DNA of 64,000 nucleotides from Pseudoalteromonas sp. H105 (lineage in GTDB: Bacteria > Pseudomonadota > Gammaproteobacteria > Enterobacterales > Alteromonadaceae): positions 372,001 through 436,000 of the forward strand of contig NZ_LOFH01000001.1 of assembly GCF_001469215.1 (NCBI RefSeq). Direction: 5' to 3'. Positions 8,398 through 19,002 of the stretch are shown here, one piece after another (the stretch's first letter is position 1; each line of letters opens with the position of its first letter). Made by a program: the position numbers and the translations under genes. The notes beneath the pieces are model-generated. The model was not told the DNA's origin. It ran no database searches and worked only from the letters and a program-made list of their open reading frames with translations.

Positions 8398-11094
8398 ATG
8401 ACTGATCTCGCCAATGAAATTCTGCCAGTCAATATTGAAGACGAGTTAAAAACGTCCTACCTAGATTACGCGATGAGCGTAATTGTTGGGCGTGCATTAC
8501 CAGACGTGCGTGATGGTTTAAAACCAGTTCACCGCCGCGTTTTGTTTGCTATGAACGAGCTTAGTAATGATTGGAATAAACCATATAAAAAATCGGCACG
8601 TGTTGTCGGTGACGTAATTGGTAAATACCATCCCCATGGCGACAGTGCGGTTTATGACACCATAGTCCGTATGGCCCAGCCATTTTCTTTACGTTACATG
8701 TTAGTAGACGGCCAAGGTAACTTTGGTTCTGTTGACGGTGACTCTGCGGCAGCAATGCGTTATACCGAAGTACGTATGGCAAAAATGTCGCATGAATTAT
8801 TAGCCGACCTTGAAAAAGAGACGGTAGATTTTGTACCTAACTATGATGGTACTGAGCAAATCCCAGACGTGTTACCAACAAAAGTTCCTAACTTGTTAGT
8901 AAATGGCTCGTCAGGTATTGCGGTTGGTATGGCGACAAATATACCGCCACACAACTTATCTGAGGTTATTAATGGTTGTTTGGCTTTAATTCAAAACCCA
9001 GATTTAACTATTCATGAGTTAATTGAATACATTCCTGGCCCTGATTTCCCAACTGCGGCAATTATTAATGGTAAAAAAGGCATTGAACAAGCTTATTTAA
9101 CCGGCCGTGGTAAAGTCTACATACGTGCACGTGCTGAGATTGAAGTTGATGATAAAACAGGTCGAGAGACTATCATCGTTCATGAAATTCCTTATCAAGT
9201 AAACAAAGCACGTTTAATCGAAAAAATCGCTGAACTTGTAAAAGATAAAAAGATTGAAGGCATCAGTGCATTACGTGATGAATCTGATAAAGACGGTATG
9301 CGTATCGTTATTGAGATCAAACGTGGTGATGTAGGCGAAGTTATTCTAAATAACCTGTATGCACAAACACAGCTTCAAACCGTGTTTGGTATGAATATGG
9401 TTGCTTTAATCAATAACCAACCTAAATGCTTCAACCTAAAAGAAATGCTTGAAGAGTTTATCATTCACCGCCGTGAAGTGGTCACTCGTCGTACTGTGTT
9501 TGATTTACGTAAAGCACGTGATCGCGCACATACGCTTGAAGGTTTAGCTATCGCGCTTGCGAATATAGACCCGATTATCGAATTAATTCGTAAATCACCG
9601 ACACCAGCAGAGGCGAAAGCGGCATTAACAGCACGCCCTTGGGAATTAGGTAACGTTAAGTCGATGCTTGAAAAAGCGGGTGAAGCAAACGTTGCACGCC
9701 CTGATTGGTTAGCGGACGACTTAGGTATTCGTGACGGTCAATATTATATTTCAGAGCAGCAAGCCCAAGCAATCCTTGACCTACGCTTACACAAGCTAAC
9801 TGGCCTGGAACATGAAAAAATCTTAAACGAGTACCAAACGTTATTAGATTTAATTGCTGAGTTATTACATATCTTGGCATCGCCTGAGCGATTAATGGAA
9901 GTTATTCGTGATGAGCTGGTTGAAATTAAAGATCAATATGGTGATGAGCGCCGCACTGAAATTAACGCTGCAGCACACGATATCAGTTTAGAAGACTTGA
10001 TTAACGAAGAAGATGTTGTTGTAACCTTATCTCACGAAGGATATGTGAAGTATCAACCATTATCAGATTACGAAGCACAGCGACGTGGTGGTAAAGGTAA
10101 ATCAGCAACGAAGATGAAAGATGAAGATTTCATCGAGCGTTTATTGGTTGCGAATACTCACGATACTATTTTGTGTTTCTCAACAGCAGGGCGCTTGTAC
10201 TGGCTTAAAGTGTATCAATTACCACTCGCTAGCCGCGCAGCCCGTGGTAAGCCAATTGTAAACTTGTTACCACTTGAAGCAGATGAGCGTATTACCGCTA
10301 TCCTACCGGTACGTGAATACGAAGAAGATAAATACATCTTCATGGCAACTGCATTTGGTACAGTGAAGAAAACACCACTAACTGCATACAGCCGTCAACG
10401 TGCAAGCGGTATCATTGCGGTAAACCTTAATGAAGGTGATAGCCTTATCGGTGTAGATATCACTGATGGCAGCAACGAGATCATGCTCTTCACTGACGCA
10501 GGTAAAGTTGTTCGCTTTAAAGAAGCTGAAGAATCAGCTGTAGTTGATGAAAACGGTAACCCAGTGCTTGACGAAAATGGTAACCCTGAAATCCGCTTTA
10601 AAGGTGTGCGTCCGATGGGCCGTACAGCAACAGGTGTTCGTGGTATTAAGATGGCTGACGAACAACGTGTTGTATCGTTAATCGTACCAAAAACGGATGG
10701 TGCTATTTTAACTGTAACTGAAAATGGTTACGGTAAACGAACGCAGCTTGAAGATTACCCATCTAAGAGTCGTGCAACACAAGGTGTTGTATCGATTAAG
10801 GTGAGTGAACGTAATGGTGCTGTTGTTGGTGCTGTGCAAGTTGATGACAACGACGAAATCATGATTATCTCTAATCGTGGTACGCTTGTTCGAACACGTG
10901 TAAACGAAGTTTCTACCGTTGGGCGTAATACCCAAGGTGTTATTTTGATAAGAACTATTGACGAAGAGCAAGTAGTTGGTTTACAACGTATCGAAGAGAT
11001 CGAAATCGATGAGCTTATAGCAATCGAGGGCGAGAGCGAAGAAGTAGTCGAAACGGTTAATGAAGAAACGGGTGATAATCCCCCGGTTGAATAA
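8398..11094 (+). CDS. gyrA: DNA gyrase subunit A
   Basis: 898 residues. The breakage-reunion domain has catalytic Tyr122 (in AAMRYTEVR) and the quinolone-resistance region [11 protein letters not shown] with Ser83 and Asp87, the susceptible wild-type residues in E. coli numbering. The C-terminal beta-pinwheel begins with the GyrA box QRRGGKG (near residue 560), needed for DNA wrapping. The end is acidic, as usual. With GyrB it introduces negative supercoils. Single gene divergent from ubiG, followed by a strong terminator. Confidence 0.97.
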   Translation: MTDLANEILPVNIEDELKTSYLDYAMSVIVGRALPDVRDGLKPVHRRVLFAMNELSNDWNKPYKKSARVVGDVIGKYHPHGDSAVYDTIVRMAQPFSLRYMLVDGQGNFGSVDGDSAAAMRYTEVRMAKMSHELLADLEKETVDFVPNYDGTEQIPDVLPTKVPNLLVNGSSGIAVGMATNIPPHNLSEVINGCLALIQNPDLTIHELIEYIPGPDFPTAAIINGKKGIEQAYLTGRGKVYIRARAEIEVDDKTGRETIIVHEIPYQVNKARLIEKIAELVKDKKIEGISALRDESDKDGMRIVIEIKRGDVGEVILNNLYAQTQLQTVFGMNMVALINNQPKCFNLKEMLEEFIIHRREVVTRRTVFDLRKARDRAHTLEGLAIALANIDPIIELIRKSPTPAEAKAALTARPWELGNVKSMLEKAGEANVARPDWLADDLGIRDGQYYISEQQAQAILDLRLHKLTGLEHEKILNEYQTLLDLIAELLHILASPERLMEVIRDELVEIKDQYGDERRTEINAAAHDISLEDLINEEDVVVTLSHEGYVKYQPLSDYEAQRRGGKGKSATKMKDEDFIERLLVANTHDTILCFSTAGRLYWLKVYQLPLASRAARGKPIVNLLPLEADERITAILPVREYEEDKYIFMATAFGTVKKTPLTAYSRQRASGIIAVNLNEGDSLIGVDITDGSNEIMLFTDAGKVVRFKEAEESAVVDENGNPVLDENGNPEIRFKGVRPMGRTATGVRGIKMADEQRVVSLIVPKTDGAILTVTENGYGKRTQLEDYPSKSRATQGVVSIKVSERNGAVVGAVQVDDNDEIMIISNRGTLVRTRVNEVSTVGRNTQGVILIRTIDEEQVVGLQRIEEIEIDELIAIEGESEEVVETVNEETGDNPPVE

Positions 11095-11105
11095 AATTAA
11101 CTATT

Positions 11106-11131
11106 AAAAAGCGGCTTTGGCCGCTTTTTTT
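11106..11131 (+). terminator. gyrA terminator
   Basis: GCGGC-TTTG-GCCGC stem flanked by an A run and followed by seven T, 12 bases after the gyrA stop. Confidence 0.9.
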
Positions 11132-11179
11132 ATGGCTGTATTGAATATAAAAAATCAATTACTGGAATGAGGAAAGGTA

Positions 11180-12262
11180 ATGAGTATATATAATTTTTGT
11201 GCGGGTCCGGCAATGCTACCGCCAGCGGTGATGGAAAAAGCACAAAAAGAATTTGTTGATTGGCAAAATCTAGGTGTGTCGGTGATGGAGATAAGTCACC
11301 GTAGTAAAGAATTTTTAGCACTAACTGAAAAGTGTGAAGCAAGCTTGCGTCGTTTAATGAATATTAGTGATCAGTTTGAAGTGCTATTTATGCACGGGGG
11401 TGGTCGAGGTCAATTTGCCGCTGTTCCTTTAAACTTGCACTTAGATGACAAAGCCGCTGTTTATTGTGAAAACGGTGTCTGGTCCAAAGGGGCTGTAGCT
11501 GAGGCTGTAAAGTTTACGCAAGTTGAAGAGCTTGATGTACGTAATGATACGAGCGAGCAGTTCTCAATAAAACCGGTAAGTGAATGGTCATTCCCGAAGG
11601 ATGCTTCATATATTCATTACTGCCCAAATGAAACAATTGACGGCATTGAAGTGTTTGATGTACCAAGCCACCCAACAGCGCCTATTGTTGCTGATATGTC
11701 ATCAACTATATTGTCCCGCGAATTTGATGTTAACCAGTTTGATTTAATTTATGCCGGTGCACAAAAGAATATAGGTCCTTCAGGGCTTGCCATTGTTATT
11801 GTTCGTAAAACTCTACTTGAACGCCAAGGACTCCCTAAACCAGGTGTATTTGATTATGCTCTTGAGGTTAAACAAGGCAGCATGTACAACACGCCGCCTA
11901 CTTTTGCTTGGTACTTAGCCGCTGAAGTATTCGAGTGGCTTGAGCAAAATGGCGGTGTCAAAGCGATGGAGCAGCAAAATATTGCAAAAGCAGAGCTGTT
12001 ATATGGATTTATTGACGAGTCACCGTTTTATACAAATAAAGTCGCTAAGCATTGCCGCTCTCGTATGAACGTACCGTTTTGGTTAAATGATGAAAGCTTA
12101 AATGAGCAGTTTTTAAACCAAGCTAAAGCAGCCGGTTTAGTTGCGCTTGAAGGTCATCGAATTGTAGGCGGGATGCGTGCAAGTATTTATAATGCAATGC
12201 CGCTTGCAGGGGTTCAAGCTTTAGTCAATTTTATGGCTGAGTTTGCGAAGGAGAACCGTTAA
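11180..12262 (+). CDS. serC: Phosphoserine aminotransferase
   Basis: 360 residues, close to E. coli SerC (362). Starts [14 protein letters not shown], and the PLP lysine lies in [12 protein letters not shown]. Converts 3-phosphohydroxypyruvate to phosphoserine with glutamate, and also serves in pyridoxine synthesis. ATG is preceded by GGAAAGG. It overlaps aroA by one base, the classical serC-aroA operon. Confidence 0.96.
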   Translation: MSIYNFCAGPAMLPPAVMEKAQKEFVDWQNLGVSVMEISHRSKEFLALTEKCEASLRRLMNISDQFEVLFMHGGGRGQFAAVPLNLHLDDKAAVYCENGVWSKGAVAEAVKFTQVEELDVRNDTSEQFSIKPVSEWSFPKDASYIHYCPNETIDGIEVFDVPSHPTAPIVADMSSTILSREFDVNQFDLIYAGAQKNIGPSGLAIVIVRKTLLERQGLPKPGVFDYALEVKQGSMYNTPPTFAWYLAAEVFEWLEQNGGVKAMEQQNIAKAELLYGFIDESPFYTNKVAKHCRSRMNVPFWLNDESLNEQFLNQAKAAGLVALEGHRIVGGMRASIYNAMPLAGVQALVNFMAEFAKENR

Positions 12263-13539
12263 TGGAACAACTTCATCTAGAACCTATTTCACGTGTTAAT
12301 GGCAGTGTTACATTACCAGGGTCAAAAAGCTTGTCTAATAGAATTCTTCTATTAGCAGCCCTTGCCAAAGGGACTACCGTTGTTGAAAACTTACTTGATA
12401 GCGATGATATTCGCCACATGCTTGGTGCGCTAAAGCTATTAGGCGTTAATGTAGAACTCAATGAAGATAAAACAGTAGCAACGGTACAAGGTGTTGGAGG
12501 GGCGTTTTTAACGCCGTCAGAGCCTTTGTTCTTGGGTAACGCAGGAACGGCATATCGACCTTTAACCGCAGTATTAGCTGCTGTAAAGGGCGAGTATGAG
12601 TTAATTGGCGAGCCGCGTATGGAAGAACGACCAATTGGTCATTTGGTTGATGCATTACAATCCTTAGGCGGCAATGTTAGTTATTTAAAAAGCAAGGATT
12701 ATCCACCACTGAAAATTTGTGGTGGCGAAATAGCTGGCGGCCAAGTAGAAATTGATGGCAGTATTTCCAGCCAGTTTCTAACCGCGCTATTAATGGCCGC
12801 ACCGTTATTTAATGGTGATACCACAATCTCTATAAAAGGGACGCTTGTATCAAAGCCTTATATTGATATTACCTTAGATGTTATGGCGCGTTTTGGCATA
12901 CAGGTTAGCCATGATGATTATCAAACCTTTTATGTTAAAGGCGCGCAGCAGTACCAAGCGGTTGAGCGTATTATGGTAGAGGGTGATGCCTCATCGGCTT
13001 CATATTTTGTTGCGGCAGCTGCAATAGCGGGCGGTGAAATTGAAATAAAAGGCGTGGGTGCTAAATCTGTTCAAGGTGATATTGGCTTTGCTAAAGTTAT
13101 GGAACAGGTAGGAGCCAAAATTGATTGGTATGATGAGCGCTTAGTTGTTCGTAAAGGGCAGCTTAATGGGGTTGATATTGATGCTAACGCAATTCCAGAT
13201 GCTGCAATGACCCTTGCAACTGTAGCCTTGTTTGCAAAAGGGCCAACGGCAATTCGTAATATTTACAACTGGCGCGTTAAAGAAACAGATAGGTTACATG
13301 CCATGGCAACAGAGCTTCGTAAAGTGGGGGCTGAGGTTGTTGAAGGTGACGATTATATTGAAATTACACCGCCAGAGCATTTCAATGATGTAGCAGTAGA
13401 CACTTATGACGACCATCGAATTGCAATGTGTTTTTCAATGGTTGCGGTAGGCGGCAAAGCTATAACAATTAACGATCCTAAGTGCACATATAAAACGTTT
13501 CCTACCTTTTTCAAGGTATTAGAAAGTGTAAGTGAATAG
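12262..13539 (+). CDS. aroA: EPSP synthase (3-phosphoshikimate 1-carboxyvinyltransferase)
   Basis: 425 residues. Contains the shikimate-pathway signatures [20 protein letters not shown] (start) and [13 protein letters not shown], with the later segment [23 protein letters not shown]. Transfers enolpyruvate from PEP to shikimate 3-phosphate. Coupled to serC. The [10 protein letters not shown] form is of the glyphosate-sensitive class I type by family knowledge. Confidence 0.96.
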   Translation: MEQLHLEPISRVNGSVTLPGSKSLSNRILLLAALAKGTTVVENLLDSDDIRHMLGALKLLGVNVELNEDKTVATVQGVGGAFLTPSEPLFLGNAGTAYRPLTAVLAAVKGEYELIGEPRMEERPIGHLVDALQSLGGNVSYLKSKDYPPLKICGGEIAGGQVEIDGSISSQFLTALLMAAPLFNGDTTISIKGTLVSKPYIDITLDVMARFGIQVSHDDYQTFYVKGAQQYQAVERIMVEGDASSASYFVAAAAIAGGEIEIKGVGAKSVQGDIGFAKVMEQVGAKIDWYDERLVVRKGQLNGVDIDANAIPDAAMTLATVALFAKGPTAIRNIYNWRVKETDRLHAMATELRKVGAEVVEGDDYIEITPPEHFNDVAVDTYDDHRIAMCFSMVAVGGKAITINDPKCTYKTFPTFFKVLESVSE

Positions 13540-13600
13540 ATTCAAATCAATAAACATAAAAACTTACATACAAAAAGCGGATCTATTTTAATATCTGGCG

Positions 13601-13606
13601 TATAAT
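13601..13606 (+). promoter_or_regulatory. Candidate -10 box for cmk-rpsA operon
   Basis: A perfect TATAAT 40 bp before cmk, in the short gap after aroA. No clear -35 hexamer is visible, so confidence is low. Confidence 0.35.
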
Positions 13607-13645
13607 ACGGCGGTTTTATTTTGGTGTGCATTGCAGGAGGTTTAA

Positions 13646-14356
13646 ATGCAGGCGTTATTAATGCCGGTAATCACCGTTGATGGCCCAAGTGGTTCAGGTA
13701 AAGGAACTGTTTGTCGCTTGTTAGCCGATAAATTAGGATGGGATGTACTAGACAGTGGCGCGATTTATCGTGTGTTGTCTCTCGCTGCACTTCATCATCA
13801 AATTGCTTTGGACAATGAAGAGGCCTTAGTGCCTTTAGCTGCCAATCTAGATGTGCAGTTTTTAGTTGATAGTGATACGAATGCCGGTAAAGTTATTCTT
13901 GAAGGCGAAGATGTTACAACAACGATCCGCAATGAGGATGTTGGCTCTGCTGCATCTAAAGTAGCAGCCCTTCCTCGCGTAAGAGAAGCGCTACTTCGTC
14001 GTCAACGTGCGTTTCGCACAGAAAATGGCTTGATTGCGGATGGACGTGATATGGGGACTGTGGTGTTTCCAGATGCGCCGCTAAAAATTTATTTAACCGC
14101 TAGTGCACAAGAACGAGCTCGCAGACGTTATGTTGAGTTGAACGAACGCGGTCTTGATGTTACACTAAGTGGTCTATTAGAAGACATTCAAGCACGTGAT
14201 GATCGCGATATGAATCGTGAAGTTGCGCCGCTTGTGCCCGCAGAAGATGCTATTGAGCTTGATACTAGTGAGCTCAATGCTCAGCAAGTATTTGATAAAG
14301 TTATGACTTTGTTAGATTCAGCTATTTTTGAGGGTAAACTTCCGAAAAGAAGTTAA
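13646..14356 (+). CDS. cmk: Cytidylate kinase
   Basis: 236 residues. P-loop GPSGSGKGT near the N-terminus and the NMP-binding [14 protein letters not shown] segment, with the [20 protein letters not shown] region typical of Cmk. Phosphorylates CMP and dCMP. Start ATG 13646 is supported by AGGAGG ending 5 bases upstream; a second ATG at 13661 lacks such a site. Precedes rpsA as in E. coli. Confidence 0.95.
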   Translation: MQALLMPVITVDGPSGSGKGTVCRLLADKLGWDVLDSGAIYRVLSLAALHHQIALDNEEALVPLAANLDVQFLVDSDTNAGKVILEGEDVTTTIRNEDVGSAASKVAALPRVREALLRRQRAFRTENGLIADGRDMGTVVFPDAPLKIYLTASAQERARRRYVELNERGLDVTLSGLLEDIQARDDRDMNREVAPLVPAEDAIELDTSELNAQQVFDKVMTLLDSAIFEGKLPKRS

Positions 14357-14369
14357 ACACATTTTACAT

Positions 14370-14419
14370 GCACCAGCAGGATGCCAGTGCTATTTTAACA
14401 ACCCCATGCAGCATGGTTG
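14370..14419 (+). promoter_or_regulatory. rpsA leader hairpins
   Basis: Two hairpins in the cmk-rpsA gap: GCAC/GTGC (14370-14390) enclosing a GCA-GGA-TGC element, and CAACC(C)CATG/CATGGTTG (14399-14419) with one bulged C. rpsA itself has no good Shine-Dalgarno. In E. coli S1 represses its own mRNA through such a structured leader without a normal Shine-Dalgarno; the same role is inferred here. Confidence 0.4.
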
Positions 14420-14454
14420 CTTATTGGTATTAAATATATGAGACGTATATTCGT

Positions 14455-16122
14455 ATGTCAGAAAATTTTGCGCAGTTATTTGAAGAAAGCCTAAAGGGTT
14501 TTGAAGCAGAGCAAGGCTCTATCGTTAAAGGTACAGTAATCTCAATTGAGAACAACATTGTACTTGTAGATGCTGGTCTTAAATCAGAAAGTGCTATCCC
14601 TGCAGAGCAATTCAAAAATGCTGCTGGTGAACTAGAAGTTGCTGTTGGCGACGAAGTAGATGTTGCACTAGATGCAATCGAAGACGGTTTCGGTGAAACT
14701 ATCCTTTCTCGTGAGAAAGCGAAGCGTCACGAAGCGTGGATCCGTCTTGAGAAAGCATGTGAAGAGCAAGAGACTGTTACTGGTGTTATCAACGGTAAAG
14801 TTAAAGGCGGTTTCACAGTTGAAGTTGATTCAATCCGTGCTTTCCTACCTGGTTCACTTGTTGATGTTCGTCCAGTACGTGACACAACTCACCTTGAAGG
14901 CAAAGAGCTTGAATTTAAAGTAATCAAGCTTGACCAAAAACGTAACAACGTTGTTGTTTCACGTCGTGCAGTTATCGAATCAGAGAACTCACAAGAACGT
15001 GAAGAGCTTCTTGCTAACCTTGTTGAAGGCCAAGAAGTTAAAGGTATCGTTAAGAACCTTACTGACTACGGTGCATTCGTTGACCTTGGTGGTGTTGATG
15101 GTCTACTACACATTACTGATATGGCGTGGAAGCGTGTTAAGCACCCTTCAGAAATCGTTAATGTTGGCGACGAAATCGCAGTTAAAGTTCTTAAATTCGA
15201 CAAAGATAAAACTCGTGTATCTCTAGGCCTTAAACAGCTTGGCGAAGATCCATGGGCAGCTATCGCTGGTCGTTACCCAGAAGGTTCTAAACTTTCTGGC
15301 CGTGTAACTAACCTTACTGATTACGGTTGCTTCGTAGAAATCGAAGAAGGCGTTGAAGGTCTAGTACACGTTTCTGAAATGGATTGGACTAACAAGAACA
15401 TCCACCCTTCAAAAGTTGTTTCACTAGGTGACACTGTTGAAGTTATGGTTCTTGAAATCGACGAAGAACGTCGTCGTATTTCTCTAGGTCTTAAGCAATG
15501 TATTGCTAATCCTTGGCAAGAATTTGCTCGTCTTCAAAACAAAGGCGACCAAGTTACTGGTAAGATCAAATCAATCACTGACTTCGGTATCTTTATCGGT
15601 CTTGACGGTGGTATTGATGGTCTTGTACACCTTTCAGACATTTCTTGGAACACACCTGGCGAAGACGCTGTACGTGAATTCAAGAAAGGCGACGAAATCA
15701 CTGCTATCGTATTGCAAGTTGACCCAGAGCGCGAACGTATCTCTCTAGGTGTTAAGCAAATCGAAGCTGACCCATTCAATAACTACCTTGATGCAAACAA
15801 AAAAGGTGCTATTGTTAAAGGTAAAGTGACTGAAGTTGATGCGAAAGGCGCAACTGTTGAACTTATCGAAGGCGTTGAAGGTTACATCCGTGTAGCTGAT
15901 ATCGCTCAAGAGCGCGTTGAAGATGCAACTTCTGTTGTTTCTGTAGGCGACGAAATCGAAGTGAAATATGTTGGTGTTGATCGTAAGAACCGCACTTTAA
16001 GCTTATCTGTTAAAGCTCTTTTCGAAGCAGAAGAGAAAGAAGCATTAGAGAAGCTTAAGAAAGAAGAGCCAGTGTTCGAAAACGCAATGGCTGCTGCATT
16101 CGCAAATGCACAAAAAGACTAA
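14455..16122 (+). CDS. rpsA: 30S ribosomal protein S1
   Basis: 555 residues, six S1 (OB-fold) repeats in tandem, as in E. coli S1 (557). Repeats 3-6 are the RNA-binding ones and show the recurring G-x-V-x-x-(I/L)-T-D-(Y/F)-G pattern ([36 protein letters not shown]). Brings mRNA to the 30S subunit. Codon use is strongly biased, as expected for high expression. Preceded by structured leader RNA and followed by ihfB, the conserved gammaproteobacterial order. Confidence 0.97.
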   Translation: MSENFAQLFEESLKGFEAEQGSIVKGTVISIENNIVLVDAGLKSESAIPAEQFKNAAGELEVAVGDEVDVALDAIEDGFGETILSREKAKRHEAWIRLEKACEEQETVTGVINGKVKGGFTVEVDSIRAFLPGSLVDVRPVRDTTHLEGKELEFKVIKLDQKRNNVVVSRRAVIESENSQEREELLANLVEGQEVKGIVKNLTDYGAFVDLGGVDGLLHITDMAWKRVKHPSEIVNVGDEIAVKVLKFDKDKTRVSLGLKQLGEDPWAAIAGRYPEGSKLSGRVTNLTDYGCFVEIEEGVEGLVHVSEMDWTNKNIHPSKVVSLGDTVEVMVLEIDEERRRISLGLKQCIANPWQEFARLQNKGDQVTGKIKSITDFGIFIGLDGGIDGLVHLSDISWNTPGEDAVREFKKGDEITAIVLQVDPERERISLGVKQIEADPFNNYLDANKKGAIVKGKVTEVDAKGATVELIEGVEGYIRVADIAQERVEDATSVVSVGDEIEVKYVGVDRKNRTLSLSVKALFEAEEKEALEKLKKEEPVFENAMAAAFANAQKD

Positions 16123-16137
16123 TAATTAGTCTTCATT

Positions 16138-16172
16138 GGAAGGGCAGTGTTGCCCTTCCTTTATCTCTTTTT
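16138..16172 (+). terminator. Hairpin after rpsA, partial terminator or processing site
   Basis: GGAAGGGCA-GTGT-TGCCCTTCC, a perfect 9-bp stem, then a broken T-rich stretch. It lies between rpsA and ihfB, so it may lower readthrough into ihfB rather than end transcription. Confidence 0.5.
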
Positions 16173-16183
16173 AAGGAAACGTT

Positions 16184-16471
16184 ATGACTAAGTCAGAATT
16201 GATAGAACAACTAGCCGAACAACATGCTCACGTACCAGTGAAAGATGTTGAAAACGCCGTTAAAGAAATTCTTGAACAAATGGCCGGCTCATTATCAAAC
16301 TCAGATCGTATTGAGATCCGTGGTTTTGGTAGTTTCTCACTTCATTTTCGTTCACCACGTACTGGTCGTAACCCTAAAACAGGCGATACGGTTGAGTTAG
16401 ATGGTAAGCACGTACCCCATTTTAAACCTGGTAAAGAGCTACGAGATCGCGTTAACGCGAGCATTGCCTAG
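16184..16471 (+). CDS. ihfB: Integration host factor beta subunit
   Basis: 95 residues, one more than E. coli IhfB. Shows the IHF/HU fold with the DNA-bending arm [20 protein letters not shown], including the proline that intercalates into DNA. Pairs with IhfA to bend DNA by about 160 degrees. Located after rpsA, as in E. coli. Confidence 0.96.
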   Translation: MTKSELIEQLAEQHAHVPVKDVENAVKEILEQMAGSLSNSDRIEIRGFGSFSLHFRSPRTGRNPKTGDTVELDGKHVPHFKPGKELRDRVNASIA

Positions 16472-16491
16472 TTACCAGCAGGAGTAGTTAC

Positions 16492-16773
16492 TTGTTTCGA
16501 GTATTAAAAATTATCCTCGTAGCAATATGCTTAGTATTTGCATTTGTACTTGGTTCTCAGAATCCGCAGTTAGTACAAATTAATTATATTATTGCCAGTA
16601 ATACACTGCCTCTAGCTATGATTATAAGTATCTGCTTTGCTTTAGGTGTTGTCGTTGGTTGTTTTATTAGCTTTAAGTTATTTTCACAACTTAAATGGCA
16701 AAACTATCGTTTAAAGAAAAAGTTAGCACCTAAAAAAAACAATTCAAAGCTTGTTGCTAATAAAGATACTTAA
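16492..16773 (+). CDS. lapA: LapA family inner-membrane protein
   Basis: 93 residues, TTG start with GGAG about 8 bases upstream. Two membrane segments (about residues 5-22 and 40-62), the QNPQLVQINYIIAS motif between them, and a basic cytoplasmic tail, as in LapA/YciS. LapA works with LapB to control LPS assembly by affecting LpxC turnover. Three bases separate it from lapB. Confidence 0.9.
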   Translation: MFRVLKIILVAICLVFAFVLGSQNPQLVQINYIIASNTLPLAMIISICFALGVVVGCFISFKLFSQLKWQNYRLKKKLAPKKNNSKLVANKDT

Positions 16774-16775
16774 CT

Positions 16776-17912
16776 ATGATTGAGCTTTTGTTTTTACTAT
16801 TGCCCGTAGCGGCTGGCTACGGTTGGATTATGGGTAAAAATAGTGCTAAGAACCAAGCTCATCAATTAAACCGCCAAATAACCTCCGAATACAGTAAAGG
16901 CTTGAAGTTCTTACTCGATAGAGAAGAAGATCAAGGTTTAGAACACCTTATTAATTTGCTTGAAGTTGCCGCTGACTCTGTTGAGCACTATTCAACGCTA
17001 GCAACCATGTTTCGTCGTCGAGGTGAACTTGACCGTGCGATAAAAATTCATGAACTACTTTTAAAACACCCTAGTTTGAATGAGCAGCAAACTGCTGCTA
17101 GTCGTTTAGAGCTTGCCGAAGATTATATTATGGCAGGTATGCTTGATGGCGCTGAAGAACATTTAGTTTGGTTAGTAAAAGCAAGTCATGAACAAGCCGT
17201 TGATCCACTCCTCACTTTATACGCTCAAACAAGAGAGTGGGAAAAGGGGATTAACATGTTTGAGGCACACAGCGATTTATTTTCAAAGCCTCAACATTTT
17301 AAAGCTATAGCAAACTTTTATTGCGAAGCCGCTTTGCTTGAAAACGATCCGCAAATTATGCGAAAAGCAATCAGCTTAAACCATAAAACAATAAGACCAT
17401 TATTTGAACTTGGTCAGTCAGCTTTTGCAAAAGAGGATTACGTAAAGGCAATCTATTATTGGCGTGAATTAATCTGTAATTTTACATTTTTTGCACCTGT
17501 ATTCATTGAAGACTTGGCGCATAGCTACCATCAATTAAACTTAACTCATCAATTTCATGAGCTGCTTTTACAATTAATTGATAAAGGTGGTGTGTTAATA
17601 AAAATAAAACATTGCCAAGCATTGATAGAGCAGGGGCATACAGAACAAGCAATCAAGTTTCTTACTGATAGTCTCAAGCGCCAGCCTACTATTCGGGGTT
17701 TTAGTTTTTTACTGCAATTATTAGCAAAGCAAAATCACAACATCAAAGACGTTCTCGACCAGATCGATAACCTAGTTACTTCGTACATTGCCACAAAACC
17801 AGGTTTTCAATGCCAGCATTGTGGATTTACAAGTCACACTATTTATTGGGTTTGTCCATCTTGTAAGCATTGGGAAACCATAGTACCAAGCCGTGGCTTA
17901 GACGGTTTTTAA
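16776..17912 (+). CDS. lapB: LPS assembly regulator, TPR and rubredoxin-type protein
   Basis: 378 residues (E. coli LapB/YciM 389). One N-terminal membrane helix ([17 protein letters not shown]), then tandem TPR repeats with the acidic [16 protein letters not shown] start, and a C-terminal rubredoxin-type metal site CQHCGF...CPSC. LapB acts as adaptor presenting LpxC to FtsH, thus limiting lipid A synthesis. Followed by pyrF. Confidence 0.93.
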   Translation: MIELLFLLLPVAAGYGWIMGKNSAKNQAHQLNRQITSEYSKGLKFLLDREEDQGLEHLINLLEVAADSVEHYSTLATMFRRRGELDRAIKIHELLLKHPSLNEQQTAASRLELAEDYIMAGMLDGAEEHLVWLVKASHEQAVDPLLTLYAQTREWEKGINMFEAHSDLFSKPQHFKAIANFYCEAALLENDPQIMRKAISLNHKTIRPLFELGQSAFAKEDYVKAIYYWRELICNFTFFAPVFIEDLAHSYHQLNLTHQFHELLLQLIDKGGVLIKIKHCQALIEQGHTEQAIKFLTDSLKRQPTIRGFSFLLQLLAKQNHNIKDVLDQIDNLVTSYIATKPGFQCQHCGFTSHTIYWVCPSCKHWETIVPSRGLDGF

Positions 17913-17947
17913 TTTTAGTTATTACTTCAATTTGTTTTAGGAAAGTT

Positions 17948-18658
17948 ATGTCACTCGACCAATCAAAAAAAGTTCTTATTGCCCTTGATTATGATGATCA
18001 ACAAACTGCGTTAAATTTTGTTAAGCAACTTTCTCCAGATACGTGCCGATTGAAAGTAGGCAAAGAGATGTTTACTTATTTTGGTCCTGCATTTGTCAAA
18101 GAACTGATTGATTTAGGCTTTGACGTATTCTTAGATCTTAAATTTCATGATATTCCAAACACAGTAGCCAAGGCAGTAACAGCCGCGGCTAAAATGGGTG
18201 TATGGATGGTGAATGTTCACGCCAGTGGCGGTGTTGAAATGATGACTAAAGCCAAGCAAGCGCTTGAGCAGTTTGGCGATGATGCACCACTTTTAATCGC
18301 TGTTACTGTTTTAACCAGTATGGATGCGGCAGAGCTTTCTCGTTTAGGTGTTGATAAAACGCCAGAAGAGCAAGTAATCTATTTAGCAAAACTTGCAAAA
18401 GAATCTGGCCTTGATGGGGTAGTGTGCTCAGCGCAAGAAGCGAAAAAATTAAAAGCAGAATTAGGTGAAGAGTTTAAACTAGTGACCCCAGGCATTCGCC
18501 CAGCAGGCAGTGATGCAGGGGATCAAAAGCGTATTATGACACCTAAGCAAGCGATAGAAGATGGCAGTGACTATTTAGTTATTGGACGACCAATTACACA
18601 AGCGGCTGATCCTGTTGCAACACTTAAAGAAATTAATGACTCGTTAAAAGACACTTAA
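17948..18658 (+). CDS. pyrF: Orotidine 5'-phosphate decarboxylase
   Basis: 236 residues from ATG 17948 ([17 protein letters not shown]); an upstream in-frame start would run into lapB and is unlikely. Catalytic motif [11 protein letters not shown] with the Asp-Lys-Asp network of group I enzymes, and the phosphate-binding TPGIRP and VIGRPIT segments. Makes UMP from OMP. Last core gene before the accessory island. Confidence 0.95.
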   Translation: MSLDQSKKVLIALDYDDQQTALNFVKQLSPDTCRLKVGKEMFTYFGPAFVKELIDLGFDVFLDLKFHDIPNTVAKAVTAAAKMGVWMVNVHASGGVEMMTKAKQALEQFGDDAPLLIAVTVLTSMDAAELSRLGVDKTPEEQVIYLAKLAKESGLDGVVCSAQEAKKLKAELGEEFKLVTPGIRPAGSDAGDQKRIMTPKQAIEDGSDYLVIGRPITQAADPVATLKEINDSLKDT

Positions 18659-18771
18659 TTTTCGTTTGGATTTTTTGGTAACAATATTGTCTGTAGTTAA
18701 ATATAAAAATATTTTTACCTGTTAATAATTTCAAATTTAAGTTCCTCATCCTATTTTGATTAATTAGGGTG

Positions 18772-18800
18772 TTGTTAATTAAATTTTTATAAATTAGAAT
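18772..18800 (+). promoter_or_regulatory. Candidate promoter of the retron RNA
   Basis: TTGTTA (18772-18777), 17 bp, then TAGAAT (18795-18800). A transcript would start at about 18802-18808, at the beginning of the a1 arm. Spacing is ideal, but the hexamers match the consensus only 4 and 5 of 6. Confidence 0.5.
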
Positions 18801-18801
18801 T

Positions 18802-18955
18802 AGTTTGTCTTTTAGCGAATGAGGCATTTATGCCTAGTCGGGTGTTTAGCCAGACTCTAACTTATTGAACGAGATTGTATGCGATATCTGCGCATACAAA
18901 GCTCGTTCCTCACTTTGTATGCGCAGATATCGCATTAACTAGTAAAAGACAACCT
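18802..18955 (+). ncRNA. Retron msr-msd RNA
   Basis: Template-primer RNA for the reverse transcriptase downstream. The a1 arm (18802-18814) and a2 arm (18943-18955) are complementary at 12 of 13 positions. The AGC directly after a1 (18814-18816) carries the expected branching guanosine at 18815. The msr part has two short hairpins: AGGCA-TTTA-TGCCT (18822-18835) and one closed by AGTC/GACT around 18836-18856. The msd part is a perfect 23-bp stem (18879-18901 with 18913-18935) and an 11-base loop. Copying from just before a2 to about 18862 would give an msDNA of 70-80 nt; this length is inferred. Boundaries are approximate, with no search of known retrons done. Confidence 0.82.
18879..18935. 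repeat. Perfect 23-bp inverted repeat (msd stem)
   Basis: Left arm 18879-18901 and right arm 18913-18935 are exact reverse complements; the loop is 18902-18912. Each arm also contains its own ATGCG-N7-CGCAT palindrome. The loop heptamer CTCGTTC is complementary to GAACGAG at 18867-18873, just outside the stem. Confidence 0.95.
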
Positions 18956-18959
18956 ACTG

Positions 18960-18983
18960 ATATGGCCCAATACTGGGCCATAT
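18960..18983 (+). other. Hairpin between retron RNA and RT gene
   Basis: A 10-bp perfect stem (ATATGGCCCA / TGGGCCATAT) with a 4-base loop, lying 4 bases after the a2 arm and 19 before the RT start. No T run follows, so it is not a standard terminator. It may protect or process the 3' end of the ncRNA, or tune readthrough into the RT gene. Confidence 0.6.
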
Positions 18984-19002
18984 ATTCTTAGGGAATTGTT
19001 TA

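Noticed and set aside
18879..18935. Perfect inverted repeat after pyrF as a rho-independent terminator or MITE
   Set aside because: No T run follows, and it sits inside matching a1/a2 arms with a branch-G motif directly upstream of a retron RT, so it is the msd stem.
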